From contig NZ_LT906451.1 of NCBI RefSeq assembly GCF_900187355.1, positions 297,001 through 361,000 of the forward strand: a stretch of 64,000 bases of DNA. The letters run 5' to 3'. This document shows, in pieces, positions 16,812 through 26,508 of the stretch. How positions within the stretch are numbered: the stretch's first letter is position 1; each line of letters opens with the position of its first letter. The translations under genes were made by a program, and so were the position numbers. The notes beneath the pieces were generated by a model. That model saw nothing but the letters and a program-made list of their open reading frames with translations, made no database searches and was not told where the DNA came from. Origin of the DNA: Legionella lansingensis. GTDB taxonomy: Bacteria > Pseudomonadota > Gammaproteobacteria > Legionellales > Legionellaceae.

Positions 16812-19637
16812 ATGCATCATATTCATATTCGCGGTGCAAAAACACACAATTTAAAAAACATCGATGTCGACATTCCACGTGATCAATTAACTGTTATTAC
16901 TGGTCTTTCAGGTTCCGGTAAATCTTCTCTTGCTTTTGATACATTGTATGCAGAGGGACAACGTCGCTATGTAGAATCACTATCAGCCTATGCTCGTCAG
17001 TTTTTATCCATGATGGAAAAGCCTGAGGTGGATGCAATTGAAGGGTTATCGCCAGCCATATCCATTGAACAAAAAGCGACTTCGCATAATCCACGCTCAA
17101 CAGTGGGAACGATCACTGAGATATATGACTATTTACGTTTGTTGTTTGCTCGGGTTGGTGAGCCGCGCTGTCCTACGCATGGCGTGAGTTTGCATGCACA
17201 GACGATTAGTCAGATGGTCGATCAGGTTTTAGCTCTCCCAAAAGAAAGCAAAGCAATGATTCTTGCTCCTGTCGTGCGTGAGCGCAAAGGAGAGCATGTA
17301 CAGTTGCTGCAGCAATTACAGGCGCAAGGTTATATACGGGCTCGCATTGATGGCGAACTTTATGAGTTGGATGAGCCACCGAAATTAAGCTTGCGACAAA
17401 AACATACCATTGAAGTGGTGGTGGATCGATTTAAAGTGCGTGAGGATTTAGCGCAGCGGTTGAGTGAATCGTTTGAGAATGCTTTAAATCTGGCGGATGG
17501 TTTGGCGATCGTTTCAGCGGTGGATAAGACGTTTTCTGATTTGGTATTCTCTTCAAAATTTGCCTGCTCTGAATGTGGCTATAGCTTAAGTGAATTAGAA
17601 CCCAGGCTTTTCTCTTTTAATAATCCCATGGGAGCATGTCCTTCCTGTGATGGCTTGGGTGTCAATCAATTCTTTGACGCAGAACGTGTCGTTCATGATC
17701 CGTCAGCTAGTTTAGCTGATGGCGCCATTCGTGGTTGGGATAGAAAAACAACGTATTATTATCCCATGTTGGAATCATTAGCGCGTCATTTCAATTTTGA
17801 TATAGAAACCCCTTTTTGTGATTTGCCGGAGACTATACGGAATATCATCCTCTATGGCAGTGGACAAGACATCATTGAATTTCATTATTACCGCCCACAG
17901 GGTGGGTTTATGTCTAAAAGACATACTTTCGAGGGTGTTATACCTAATATGCAGCGACGATATCGTGAATCGGATTCATCGATGATACGCGAAGAGCTGG
18001 CTAAATATTTATCTTCCCGTCCTTGTGAAACTTGCCAGGGAACTCGGTTGCGTGAGGAAGCCAGGCATGTTTTTGTAGCGAATAAAAACTTGCCGGAACT
18101 TACTGCTTATTCGATTGAAAAGGCCTATGAGTTTTTCCAGAATTTACAGTTGACTGGTTACCGTGGAGAAATCGCGGCTAAAATCAACAAGGAAATTGTT
18201 GAGCGTTTGGGATTTTTGGTCAATGTTGGCTTAGATTATTTATCGCTCACGCGTAGTGCTGAAACGCTATCTGGGGGTGAGGCCCAACGTATTCGTTTAG
18301 CAAGTCAAATTGGTTCAGGTTTGGTTGGGGTCATGTATATTCTAGATGAACCTTCAATCGGTTTACATCAGCGTGATAATGATCGCTTATTGAAGACACT
18401 GCTGCACTTGCGTAATTTAGGCAATACCGTCATTGTCGTGGAGCATGATGAAGAGGCCATTCGTGCCGCTGATTTCGTTTTGGATATTGGTCCTGGTGCC
18501 GGGGTGCACGGTGGAAGGATTGTTGCCAAAGGTGCACCCGAAGAAATCATGAGTAATGCGCAATCATTGACGGGACAATATTTGGCAGGAGTGCAATCTA
18601 TTCCAGTCCCCTCAGCTCGAGTACCAGTTAACAACAAGCGAATGCTTCGTTTGTCAGGGGTCAAGTGCAATAACTTAAAGAATATTACGATTGATATTCC
18701 TTTAGGCGTTATCACATGCGTTACTGGTGTCTCAGGTTCCGGGAAGTCGAGTTTAATCAACGATACCCTCTACCCAATTGCTGCGAACAAGCTTAATCGC
18801 GCAAGCCTGCTTACCCCAGGCTCAGTAACTGAAATTAAAGGTTTGGAGCTATGTGATAAGGTTATTGACATCGATCAAAGCCCAATCGGCCGAACCCCAC
18901 GTTCCAATCCAGCGACCTATACTGGGATATTTACACCTATTCGTGAATTATTTTCATCCACTCCTGAAGCTCGCGCTCGTGGTTATCAACCAGGGCGATT
19001 TAGCTTTAATGTTAGGGGTGGTCGTTGCGAAGCTTGCCAAGGAGACGGATTAATTAAGGTCGAGATGCACTTTCTTCCAGATATTTATGTTGCCTGTGAT
19101 GTTTGCAAGGGAAAACGTTACAATCGAGAAACCTTAGAAATTCAGTATAAAGGAAAAAATATCCATGAAATCTTGGACATGACTGTTGAAGATGCTCGAC
19201 TATTTTTCGATGCCATCCCCATTTTGGCGCGAAAATGCCAGACCCTGATTGATGTTGGGCTGTCTTATATTCGTTTAGGTCAAAGTGCTACTACCTTGTC
19301 TGGAGGAGAGGCACAAAGGATCAAGTTAGCAAGAGAATTATCCAAGCGAGACACGGGAAATACGCTATATATCCTTGATGAACCAACGACAGGTTTGCAT
19401 TTCCACGATATCAAACAATTGCTCCATGTTTTATTTCGTTTACGAGAACAAGGCAATACGGTCATTATCATTGAGCATAACTTGGATGTCATTAAGACCG
19501 CTGATTGGATTATTGATCTTGGTCCTGAAGGAGGAAATAAAGGTGGGCAAATCATTGCTACAGGTACACCTGAAGACGTTGCACGATGTGCTGTTTCCTA
19601 TACCGGGCAATTTCTTAAACCACTGTTGAACAGGTAG
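16812..19637 (+). CDS. uvrA: UvrABC excision repair ATPase subunit A
   Basis: From the ATG at 16812 the protein is 941 residues, the normal UvrA length, starting [20 protein letters not shown]. Two ABC ATPase modules are visible: Walker [10 protein letters not shown] and GVSGSGKSS, two LSGGEAQR signatures, and zinc fingers CSECGYSL...CPSC and CEACQGDG...CDVCKGKR. UvrA recognises DNA damage and loads UvrB. The frame extends 18 codons upstream but that part is not family sequence. Its TAG stop is the first three bases of a dispersed repeat. Confidence 0.96.
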   Translation: MHHIHIRGAKTHNLKNIDVDIPRDQLTVITGLSGSGKSSLAFDTLYAEGQRRYVESLSAYARQFLSMMEKPEVDAIEGLSPAISIEQKATSHNPRSTVGTITEIYDYLRLLFARVGEPRCPTHGVSLHAQTISQMVDQVLALPKESKAMILAPVVRERKGEHVQLLQQLQAQGYIRARIDGELYELDEPPKLSLRQKHTIEVVVDRFKVREDLAQRLSESFENALNLADGLAIVSAVDKTFSDLVFSSKFACSECGYSLSELEPRLFSFNNPMGACPSCDGLGVNQFFDAERVVHDPSASLADGAIRGWDRKTTYYYPMLESLARHFNFDIETPFCDLPETIRNIILYGSGQDIIEFHYYRPQGGFMSKRHTFEGVIPNMQRRYRESDSSMIREELAKYLSSRPCETCQGTRLREEARHVFVANKNLPELTAYSIEKAYEFFQNLQLTGYRGEIAAKINKEIVERLGFLVNVGLDYLSLTRSAETLSGGEAQRIRLASQIGSGLVGVMYILDEPSIGLHQRDNDRLLKTLLHLRNLGNTVIVVEHDEEAIRAADFVLDIGPGAGVHGGRIVAKGAPEEIMSNAQSLTGQYLAGVQSIPVPSARVPVNNKRMLRLSGVKCNNLKNITIDIPLGVITCVTGVSGSGKSSLINDTLYPIAANKLNRASLLTPGSVTEIKGLELCDKVIDIDQSPIGRTPRSNPATYTGIFTPIRELFSSTPEARARGYQPGRFSFNVRGGRCEACQGDGLIKVEMHFLPDIYVACDVCKGKRYNRETLEIQYKGKNIHEILDMTVEDARLFFDAIPILARKCQTLIDVGLSYIRLGQSATTLSGGEAQRIKLARELSKRDTGNTLYILDEPTTGLHFHDIKQLLHVLFRLREQGNTVIIIEHNLDVIKTADWIIDLGPEGGNKGGQIIATGTPEDVARCAVSYTGQFLKPLLNR

Positions 19638-19790
19638 TACAGTGACAGCCTAATTTTGACAGATAAAAAAGTTTCTTTTTAATTGTTGCTCAGAGAATTC
19701 CTCGTCTCGGGGTAGGAGCTACTGCCATTAAGTCCATTTCGAATCCCCGCGGCATTGACCGCGGGGCCCATTCTGAATCTTGGGAGATAG
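19635..19790. repeat. Composite repeat: half of a TIR-bounded element joined to a half of another
   Basis: The first 27 bases, starting with the uvrA stop codon, are identical to 61294-61320. The following stretch through CTCGTCTCGGGG (to about 19712) matches the reverse complement of the right half of the element at 53208-53393. From about 19721 the sequence (CTGCCATTAAG, then TTCGAATCCCCGCGG and ACCGCGGGG) matches the left half of the element at 16106-16242. It therefore looks like a fusion or nested insertion of two repeat families. The right edge is approximate. Confidence 0.65.
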
Positions 19791-19795
19791 GCTTC

Positions 19796-21199
19796 TTATA
19801 AAACCTTTAAAAATGCGGTGAGGTCTTCTTTTTCTTGCTGTGTCAATTGCGTTTGTAAAATCAAGTTAAAGAATTCCACAGTATCCGCCAAGGTTAAAAG
19901 TCGTCCATCATGCAAGTAAGGTGGAGAATCTTTAATACCACGCAGCGGGAAGGTTTTTATCGAGCCATCGCCTATCGCTTTCATGTTATTGACCATCACT
20001 GGATTAAAGAAACGCTCCGTTTTTAGGTTGTGCATCGAATTATCGGTATAGTAAGGCGGTGCATGACAGATGGAGCATTTTGCCTTACCAAAAAATAGCG
20101 CTTCCCCGCGCAATTCGGCTTCTGTGGCTTTTGTGGGATCTAACCGTCCATCAATCCCTAACTTGGGTGCTGGTGGGAAATCCAAGAGTTCTTGAAACTC
20201 TGCCATGAAGTGTACCTGGCTTCCACGCTCAAGAATATTGACACCTTTTTTGGTCGCAATCACGGGGTCACCGTCAAAATAAGCTGCCCGTTGTTCAAAT
20301 TCGGTAAAATCCTCAACATTTTTAAGTGCGCGCTGGGAGCCAAACAGACGTTGAATGTTGACACCTCTTAAACTTGGTGTATCAATACGATGGCGAATTT
20401 CTTGTGGGCGAATATCACCGACGAGATGGGTACCTGCATTGGTATGTCCATTGGCATGACAATCAAAGCAAGCTACTCCACGACTTGGGGTTTTTGTACG
20501 GCGATCATCCGTTTGGTTAAATTGTTGTTGGGGAAAGGGAGTAACCAATAACCGCAGGCCTTCCAATTGCTTTGGATTAAGTATGCCATTGAACAGTTCA
20601 AAGAAATTATTAATTGTAACCAGTTTACCTTGAGAAACATCACCCAGATCGGGACGAGTGGTCAAAAATATGGGAGCGGGAAAAGGGGGCAGGAAGTGAT
20701 CGGGTAAATCAAAATCTAAATCAAAACGCGTCAAATCACGGTCTTCCTGCTTGTTTATTTCATCAATGGCAAATTTTGGAAATAGCATTCCTCCCTCAGG
20801 ATGATTAGGATGAGGAAGAGGCAAAAATCCTTGAGGATATAGGCCTTTCTTTTTAATTTCATCAGGCGACATTTTACCTAGCTCTTCCCAAGTAATGCCT
20901 GCTGGAAGTTTGATTCGAACACCTTCTTGAATGGGCTTGCCATTAGACATTTTGGTGTCTGTTGATGGTTTGTTGCTCAAGTCATAGCGTTGATTGAGTA
21001 GATCACGTTGCCGTTGATTAATAGCTGCTTTTTCCGCACTCATGCGTTCCATGATCGATTGAAAAGATTCTTTAATAACCACAGGCATATAACTGGTAGG
21101 TGGAGCTTTGGAGGTTGTCTCTGCTGGTGGGGTAGAAGTGGCGTAAACCGAGGACAGGCCACAAGAAAAAAGAGCCAGATATATCGCTTTTTTTAGCAT
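19796..21199 (-). CDS. Di-haem c-type cytochrome, cytochrome c peroxidase/MauG-like
   Basis: A 467-residue protein from the ATG at 21199, with a signal peptide (LALFSCGLSSVYA). Two CxxCH haem sites are present: CFDCH in the middle and CSICH near the C-terminus, followed by FPLRGIKDSPPYLHDGR, the motif around the peroxidase second haem ligand and loop. This is the di-haem peroxidase superfamily, in the periplasm. Members reduce hydrogen peroxide or oxidise protein substrates; the specific reaction is not clear. The N-terminal 150 residues are not typical of classical CcpA and may form a separate domain. Confidence 0.78.
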   Translation of the reverse strand: MLKKAIYLALFSCGLSSVYATSTPPAETTSKAPPTSYMPVVIKESFQSIMERMSAEKAAINQRQRDLLNQRYDLSNKPSTDTKMSNGKPIQEGVRIKLPAGITWEELGKMSPDEIKKKGLYPQGFLPLPHPNHPEGGMLFPKFAIDEINKQEDRDLTRFDLDFDLPDHFLPPFPAPIFLTTRPDLGDVSQGKLVTINNFFELFNGILNPKQLEGLRLLVTPFPQQQFNQTDDRRTKTPSRGVACFDCHANGHTNAGTHLVGDIRPQEIRHRIDTPSLRGVNIQRLFGSQRALKNVEDFTEFEQRAAYFDGDPVIATKKGVNILERGSQVHFMAEFQELLDFPPAPKLGIDGRLDPTKATEAELRGEALFFGKAKCSICHAPPYYTDNSMHNLKTERFFNPVMVNNMKAIGDGSIKTFPLRGIKDSPPYLHDGRLLTLADTVEFFNLILQTQLTQQEKEDLTAFLKVL

Positions 21200-21349
21200 G
21201 ATAAAAGTCCATTTTTGAAGAGAAATTCTTACCATCATAAATAAGTTATATTTTCATTTCAATATATGGAAGTCTTTGTTTTACATTGATAATTTGTGCA
21301 CGTTAAGACAGGTCACCTGAAACGCTTTATGTATTGAGCACGACAAAAT

Positions 21350-21868
21350 CTAAGGAGCCAGATTTGTGGGCTGAGTTGTTCCCGTAGGAGTGGTTGTTCC
21401 CGTAGGAGTGGTTGTTCCCGTAGGAGTGGTTGTTCCCGTAGGAGTGGTTGCTCCCGTAGGGGGGGGTGTTCCCGTAGGGGGGGCTCCTGTAGGAGGCTCT
21501 GTTGTTGTAGTTGTGTAAGTTCCACTTGTGGTACCAATTACCGTCGTTACCTCAGCACCCGTAGGTGAACTGGTTCCAGTAGAGGTAGTAGTACCTGTTT
21601 TGCTTCCAGTGGTGGGAGGATTTACGGAAGGTGTGGGTGTTTGAGCATTAGGATCCGTTGTAGTTGTGTAAGTTCCACTTGTCGTACCAATTACTGTTTT
21701 TACAGCGGCTCCTGTAGGGGAGCTGGTTGATGTTTCTGCCGGTCCTGTATTACTACTTGTGCTAGCATTAGGGGCGCTGGAGCTTGGCGTTTGCGATGCA
21801 CTAGGTGATGCTCCATACCCAGCAAAAGTCATAATCATAGCTGTTAGCAGTGCTCCTAAAACTTTCAT
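21350..21868 (-). CDS. Secreted Thr/Pro-rich low-complexity protein
   Basis: A 172-residue protein with a signal peptide (MKVLGALLTAMIMTFAGYGA) and then almost only Ser, Thr, Pro and Gly. Two copies of VIGTTSGTYTTTT occur, followed by TPTGTT repeats encoded by an 18-bp tandem array. There is no lipobox and no recognised domain. Such proteins are usually surface or exported spacer-like proteins. Because the unit is 18 bp, copy-number change would keep the frame and only alter the tail length. Confidence 0.6.
   Translation of the reverse strand: MKVLGALLTAMIMTFAGYGASPSASQTPSSSAPNASTSSNTGPAETSTSSPTGAAVKTVIGTTSGTYTTTTDPNAQTPTPSVNPPTTGSKTGTTTSTGTSSPTGAEVTTVIGTTSGTYTTTTTEPPTGAPPTGTPPPTGATTPTGTTTPTGTTTPTGTTTPTGTTQPTNLAP
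21375..21495. repeat. 18-bp tandem repeat (minisatellite) inside a coding sequence
   Basis: Four perfect head-to-tail copies of GTTGTTCCCGTAGGAGTG lie at 21375-21446, followed by two degenerate copies (with GTAGGGGGG) and a partial copy. On the coding strand each unit reads TPTGTT. The degenerate copies contain runs of seven to eight guanines. Confidence 0.9.
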
Positions 21869-22088
21869 CTTTTTCCCATGGTTTATGTCAATAAATATGC
21901 GGTATTATTTGAAAGTATAGGATATTGAGCAATTATTACGCTCACTTAGGGACATTACACGCCTGATCAAGGTCTGCAAGATTTACCCTCATTTCTTTTG
22001 TTTTAATGAAAACTCTTCTACGCTTAAATCATGAGGTCAGCATAACAAAAACGATTGTATTTCTTATGGTTGTGGCTATGAGGAAAAC

Positions 22089-23489
22089 ATGAAGAATAAT
22101 AAATACTTAGCCTTGTCGAAAAAAATTATTATGCTGGGGTTTGGAAGTATTGGACAGGCTGTCTTACCCCTATTATTCCGCCATCTTGAACTTTTGCCAT
22201 CACAAGTCATTATTATGACTAAAAATGATGATGGAGAAAAAATAGCGAGAGAATTTGGCTTAACACTACAAATTAGTGCCATCACAAAAGAAAACTATAG
22301 CTATTTAATTGGTAGTAAACTCAATGAAGGAGATTTCTTATTAAATTTAACTGTTGGTATTTCAAGTGTTGCACTTATTAAGCTTTGTCAAGAAAAGGGT
22401 GCCCTTTATCTGGATACATGCACGGAACCATGGATAGGGGGTTATGTTGATAATTCTTTACCTCCTTCTCTGCGTTCGAATTACGTATTACGCGAAGAAG
22501 CGCTGAAGCTTAAGTCAGGATCAGGACCCACTGCAGTGCTCACTCATGGGGCTAACCCTGGCTTGGTCTCACATTTTGTGAAACAGGCACTTTGGAACAT
22601 GGCCACTAATGCCAAGCTTGTTATCAACCACCCTCAAAACACCTCTGAGTGGGCCTATTTAGCTAAAATCCTTGGTATTAAGGTGATTCATATTGCAGAG
22701 AAAGATAGTCAGGTTGCTTCCAAAATTAAAGCAGAAGGAGAATTTGTCAACACTTGGTCAGTTGATGGGCTTATTGCCGAAGGAGGACAACCGGCTGAGC
22801 TTAGCTGGGGTACTCATGAGCGTCACTGGCCAATCGATGGAAACCATCATAAATTTGGGACAAAAACAGCGGTTTATCTTAACCGTCCGGGGGCAAGTGT
22901 GAGGGTTCGTTCATGGACACCAACCGGACCTTATCATGGTTTTTTGATTACACATGCTGAGTCTATTTCCATTGGAAATTATCTGACTCTAGAAGAAAAA
23001 GAGGCGTATCGGCCCACTGTCCATTATGCTTATCTTCCCTGCCCAGATGCGAGACTTTCTTTATGTGAATTGCAAGGGAATGAGTGGTATGAACAGCAAA
23101 ATAAACGAATTATTTTTGCTGAAATTATTGAGGGCGTGGATGAACTTGGCGTCTTACTTATGGGTAACAAGCGAGGAGCTTATTGGTATGGTTCTCAGCT
23201 CTCAATTCATGAGGCTCGAAAGCTTGCTCCTCATAATAATGCGACAAGTTTGCAAGTTGCTGCAGGAATTCTAGCTGGCGTCGCTTGGGCTATCCAAAAT
23301 CCTAAACAAGGTGTGATTGAGCCAGAAGAACTTGACTATCAGTTTATTTTAGACGTGGCGTCTCCTTATTTAGGAAGGGTGGCTGGTTATTATACGGACT
23401 GGACGCCACTAAAAAATAGGGAAAGATTATTCAAAGAACAATTAGATCACAGTGACCCTTGGCAATTCCTCAATATTCGAGTTAATTAA
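22089..23489 (+). CDS. hss: Homospermidine synthase
   Basis: A 466-residue protein with an N-terminal Rossmann motif IIMLGFGSIGQAV, then DTCTEPWIGGY, THGANPGLVSHFVK and an NNATSLQVAAG segment, all characteristic of bacterial homospermidine synthase (saccharopine-dehydrogenase-like fold). It makes homospermidine from putrescine with NAD. AGGAAA precedes the ATG. No other polyamine biosynthesis gene is adjacent, and the product may be the main long polyamine of this organism, which is typical of Legionella. Confidence 0.92.
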   Translation: MKNNKYLALSKKIIMLGFGSIGQAVLPLLFRHLELLPSQVIIMTKNDDGEKIAREFGLTLQISAITKENYSYLIGSKLNEGDFLLNLTVGISSVALIKLCQEKGALYLDTCTEPWIGGYVDNSLPPSLRSNYVLREEALKLKSGSGPTAVLTHGANPGLVSHFVKQALWNMATNAKLVINHPQNTSEWAYLAKILGIKVIHIAEKDSQVASKIKAEGEFVNTWSVDGLIAEGGQPAELSWGTHERHWPIDGNHHKFGTKTAVYLNRPGASVRVRSWTPTGPYHGFLITHAESISIGNYLTLEEKEAYRPTVHYAYLPCPDARLSLCELQGNEWYEQQNKRIIFAEIIEGVDELGVLLMGNKRGAYWYGSQLSIHEARKLAPHNNATSLQVAAGILAGVAWAIQNPKQGVIEPEELDYQFILDVASPYLGRVAGYYTDWTPLKNRERLFKEQLDHSDPWQFLNIRVN

Positions 23490-23548
23490 TGTTTTTTTGT
23501 GGCTTGTTTGCAGTTAAACTTAAAGTAGAAGAAAACATGGAGTAAACC

Positions 23549-23731
23549 ATGAAGAAATTAAAGAATAAGAGTGTAGGTATATCTACTCTGGTTATCATTA
23601 TCCTTTTAGCGATTATTGGTTTCATATACTACTATTATGTTACGTCACCTGTCGCAAAAAAGCTTGATACAACACCGCCTATACCCGTAGAAGCCCCCGA
23701 AGCTGATCCAGATGTTATTCATGCACAATAA
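23549..23731 (+). CDS. Small single-pass membrane protein
   Basis: A 60-residue protein: a basic N-terminus (MKKLKNKSVG), one hydrophobic helix (TLVIIILLAIIGFIYYYYV) and a Pro/acidic C-terminal tail. GGAG lies eight bases before the ATG. It is in the same direction as lemA, 44 bp upstream of it. No family is recognised. The ribosome-binding site and neat membrane helix support it as a real gene. Confidence 0.6.
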   Translation: MKKLKNKSVGISTLVIIILLAIIGFIYYYYVTSPVAKKLDTTPPIPVEAPEADPDVIHAQ

Positions 23732-23775
23732 CACTTAGGCTAGGTTTGTCAAAATGATCATGGAGGAAAGATTAA

Positions 23776-24357
23776 ATGAGTACCTTTCTTATCGCAATTT
23801 TAGTCATCATCGCACTTCTCTTTTTCTGGTCAATTGGTATCTTCAATACCTTAATTGGGATGATTGAAGCCGTCAACAATAATAAACGTCAGATTGATAT
23901 TCAATTGGATCGTCGCTTTAAAGTATTTGAATCGCTAATTGAGACGGTCAAAAAATACATGGATTACGAAAAAACCACCTTGAAAGATGTGGTGGCTTTA
24001 CGTAATCAAGCGCAAACTGCAAAGGCTGCAGGTGATGAGAAGGCTCGTATTGCAGCTGAGAATGGGATTTCGCAAATCGCCGCTGGTTTAAATGTTGTTT
24101 TTGAACAATATCCTGACTTAAAAGCCAACACCAATGCTTTGCAATTGCAAGAGGAAATAGTCAACACTGAAAATAAATTATCTTATGCCAAGCAAGCCTA
24201 TAACGATAGTGTCGAGCGTTATTATGCAAAGAAAAAATCTTTTTTTGAGTCAATGATTGTTAACCTATTTTCTGACAAATTGGACAAAGAGTATGAGTAT
24301 TGGGCATTGCCTGAAGAACAAATTAAGGCACATGAAGATTATAAGGTTAAATTCTAA
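23776..24357 (+). CDS. lemA: LemA family protein
   Basis: A 193-residue protein with an N-terminal membrane helix and a short cytoplasmic-facing coiled domain: IEAVNNNKRQIDIQLDRRFKVFESLIETVKKYMDYEK, then LQLQEEIVNTENKLSYAKQAYNDSVERYYAKK, the LemA signature. GGAGG precedes the ATG. LemA is commonly paired with the HtpX-type protease that follows here, although a 71-bp repeat now separates them. Its molecular role is not known. Confidence 0.9.
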   Translation: MSTFLIAILVIIALLFFWSIGIFNTLIGMIEAVNNNKRQIDIQLDRRFKVFESLIETVKKYMDYEKTTLKDVVALRNQAQTAKAAGDEKARIAAENGISQIAAGLNVVFEQYPDLKANTNALQLQEEIVNTENKLSYAKQAYNDSVERYYAKKKSFFESMIVNLFSDKLDKEYEYWALPEEQIKAHEDYKVKF

Positions 24358-24392
24358 TGTCCATAGTCTCTTTTCAAGGTAAAGAGCAAGTT

Positions 24393-24463
24393 TGTCATCC
24401 CTCGCTGCGCGAAGGATCTCCTGAATCCTGCGAGTTTCTCATCGCGAACTCTTAGGGATGACA
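24393..24463. repeat. Short palindromic repeat between lemA and htpX
   Basis: A 71-bp stretch bounded by perfect 10-bp inverted repeats (TGTCATCCCT and AGGGATGACA) with inner complementarity (CGCTGCGCGAAGGATCTCC, then CGCGAACTC). Ends of this type are common in dispersed palindromic elements of gammaproteobacteria. It sits within the likely lemA-htpX transcript and could fold into a hairpin in the RNA. Confidence 0.65.
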
Positions 24464-24481
24464 GGACGGTAGGAGTAAATT

Positions 24482-25519
24482 ATGGCCTTAGCGGATTATC
24501 ATGCATCCTCAGGAGATTGGCGAGAGCAATTGCGTAAGAATGAGCATAAGACGCGTCTCGTTATTGCAATTTTTTTTGGGGTATATCTTGGCATTGGTTT
24601 GTTGGCCGACACGATGATTCTAGTTTATCTCTACCCAACTGCGTCAATAGAAGAATGTTTCTTCGCTTTAATAACTCTAAGAGTTATCCCTTATGCCACT
24701 TTGTTGATGCTTGGTTTGGGGATCGTATCTTTGTTGATTACTTATACGCTTTATGATCGCATCATGTTACTCGGCACAAATTATCGTCAGATTACGCCAG
24801 AGACAGCAAAAAGCTTACAAGAAAAGCAACTTTATAATGTCGTAGAAGAAATGAAGGTCGCCGCTGGATTGAAGTATATGCCTAAGGTTTATCTTATTGA
24901 AGCCAATTATATGAATGCCTTTGCGAGTGGCTATAGTGAAAAATCAGCCATGGTCGCGATGACTCGAGGATTAATGGAAAAGCTCGATCGTGCAGAGATG
25001 CAAGCAGTGATGTCACACGAGCTTAGTCATATCAGGCATCATGATATTAAGTTAACCCTAACTGTCGCAGTGCTAAGCAACATTTTATTAATCGTTATCG
25101 ATGCTATGTTCTATTCCATGATGTATAAACGCGATAGGCGTGATAGTAATAGTAATCGTTTGTTCATGGTTATTTTGTTGTTGCGCTATTTATTGCCTTT
25201 AATTACTGTCGTTCTAGCCCTCTTTCTCAGTAGAACTCGTGAATACATGGCTGATGCTGGAGCTGTGGAATTGATGCGTGATAATGAGCCTATGGCTCGA
25301 GCTTTGCTTAAAATAACGGAAGACCATCAACAACATGCGGAGCAATATAGTCATGAATATGGGGAAACACCTCATGAACAGGTTCGTCAAGCCTCCTATC
25401 TTTTTGATCCCTCAAGCATTGATCCAATCAAATCCTTGAGCAATGCGTTTTCAACGCATCCCACCTTGGATCAACGGTTACGTGCATTAGGATTTAAACG
25501 TAAAGCGAAATCCGTTTAA
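24482..25519 (+). CDS. htpX: HtpX-type M48 zinc metalloprotease
   Basis: A 345-residue membrane protease. Two N-terminal membrane helices are followed by HELSH at residues 179-183, the zinc-binding motif, then further hydrophobic segments and the third zinc ligand region SRTREYMADAGAVEL. The C-terminal STHPTLDQRLRAL is typical of HtpX/M48B. These enzymes degrade damaged inner-membrane proteins. The LemA-HtpX pairing is conserved. A good AGGAG precedes the ATG. Whether this is the true HtpX or a paralogue cannot be judged here. Confidence 0.88.
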   Translation: MALADYHASSGDWREQLRKNEHKTRLVIAIFFGVYLGIGLLADTMILVYLYPTASIEECFFALITLRVIPYATLLMLGLGIVSLLITYTLYDRIMLLGTNYRQITPETAKSLQEKQLYNVVEEMKVAAGLKYMPKVYLIEANYMNAFASGYSEKSAMVAMTRGLMEKLDRAEMQAVMSHELSHIRHHDIKLTLTVAVLSNILLIVIDAMFYSMMYKRDRRDSNSNRLFMVILLLRYLLPLITVVLALFLSRTREYMADAGAVELMRDNEPMARALLKITEDHQQHAEQYSHEYGETPHEQVRQASYLFDPSSIDPIKSLSNAFSTHPTLDQRLRALGFKRKAKSV

Positions 25520-25526
25520 TCGGTAC

Positions 25527-26474
25527 TTAACGTTGGTGGCAGATCACACAACCGTACCCTGAATTGAACATGATTGTTTTATCAGGATTAGGTAAATCTT
25601 TCTGAAAATTGCCAACATTTTCTTTGGCATTTTTTATTTTTGCCTCTAAGAGTTGTCGGTAAGGCCATGAGGAATAATTTTTAGCTAGCTTGGCATTTTG
25701 GTAGATTTTTATGCCTGTTTGCCAATCCCCTGCTTTAACTAACATGTCGCCCATGTTCATAAAAAATCCTTCGAAATTATGGGGTGCAATCCATGAATCT
25801 TGGCATGCTCGGTTTAATTTGGTTTGATGACCCATATACTTACTGAATGAGGGTGCGTCTCGGCTGACTTTTTCTCCTGCGCATAAATCCAAGACTTTCC
25901 ATTGCCATTCTAGTGCTTCTTGAAAATGCTCAGAGTTTGCAGGCAAGTCGCTCATTGGATATCCAGCAGTAAAATAATTAAATTCAGGCCAACGCTTAAT
26001 TGCACGTTTTAATGTGTAGTATCCTCGTACTTCTTCACGCTTATCATTAAAAATCTTACCTTCAATCAACTGACTATCACCAAAAAAACCTTGATAAATA
26101 GGATTTTCGGGTGCAAGTTGCACGGCGTCACCGAAATATTTCTTAGCCAAGACAATCTCATTCGTAATTTTTGGCGATTGCTGAGCTTCTCGCTTTCGTT
26201 CAGTGATTTTCCAAATATGGATAAACCCTAACCGCGCTGCAAGTTTGGGATCGTTTGGATTTGCGAGATAAGCTGCCATTAATAAATAGTCGGCTTTGGG
26301 AATATCATAGTAACGTCCCTGATGAAGTGTATCCCAGAAATAATTCTCTGCTTTTTTTGCTAATTCACTGGTTGAGAGGATAGGTTTCTTGGCAGGAGTA
26401 AATAGCAGAGCCATTTTTTCGCAAGCGGAGAGTCCTACCGCTAAGAACACTAAAAGAATATGTGGTAACCTCAT
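25527..26474 (-). CDS. TPR-like lipoprotein with C-terminal CxxCH motif
   Basis: A 315-residue protein with a lipoprotein signal (lipobox LSAC) and a helical body suggestive of TPR-like repeats (KADYLLMAAYLANPNDPKLAA, LAKKYFGDAVQLAPENP). The last residues read GYGCVICHQR, a haem-c attachment motif CxxCH placed at the very end. Such proteins could be lipid-anchored electron carriers or haem-binding scaffolds. No cytochrome-like fold is visible around the motif, so a metal or structural role is possible. It ends 8 bp from the convergent htpX stop. Confidence 0.65.
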   Translation of the reverse strand: MRLPHILLVFLAVGLSACEKMALLFTPAKKPILSTSELAKKAENYFWDTLHQGRYYDIPKADYLLMAAYLANPNDPKLAARLGFIHIWKITERKREAQQSPKITNEIVLAKKYFGDAVQLAPENPIYQGFFGDSQLIEGKIFNDKREEVRGYYTLKRAIKRWPEFNYFTAGYPMSDLPANSEHFQEALEWQWKVLDLCAGEKVSRDAPSFSKYMGHQTKLNRACQDSWIAPHNFEGFFMNMGDMLVKAGDWQTGIKIYQNAKLAKNYSSWPYRQLLEAKIKNAKENVGNFQKDLPNPDKTIMFNSGYGCVICHQR

Positions 26475-26508
26475 ATATTTTCCTTGTCAACGGACTTTAG
26501 TTTTGGGT

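Noticed and set aside
21375-21495. Possible CRISPR array
   Set aside because: The units are contiguous 18-mers without spacers, inside a coding sequence, and there are no cas genes.
21313-21537. Minus-strand frame with LREQP repeats
   Set aside because: Alternate frame of the 18-bp tandem array; the frame at 21350-21868 has a start, signal peptide and correct composition.
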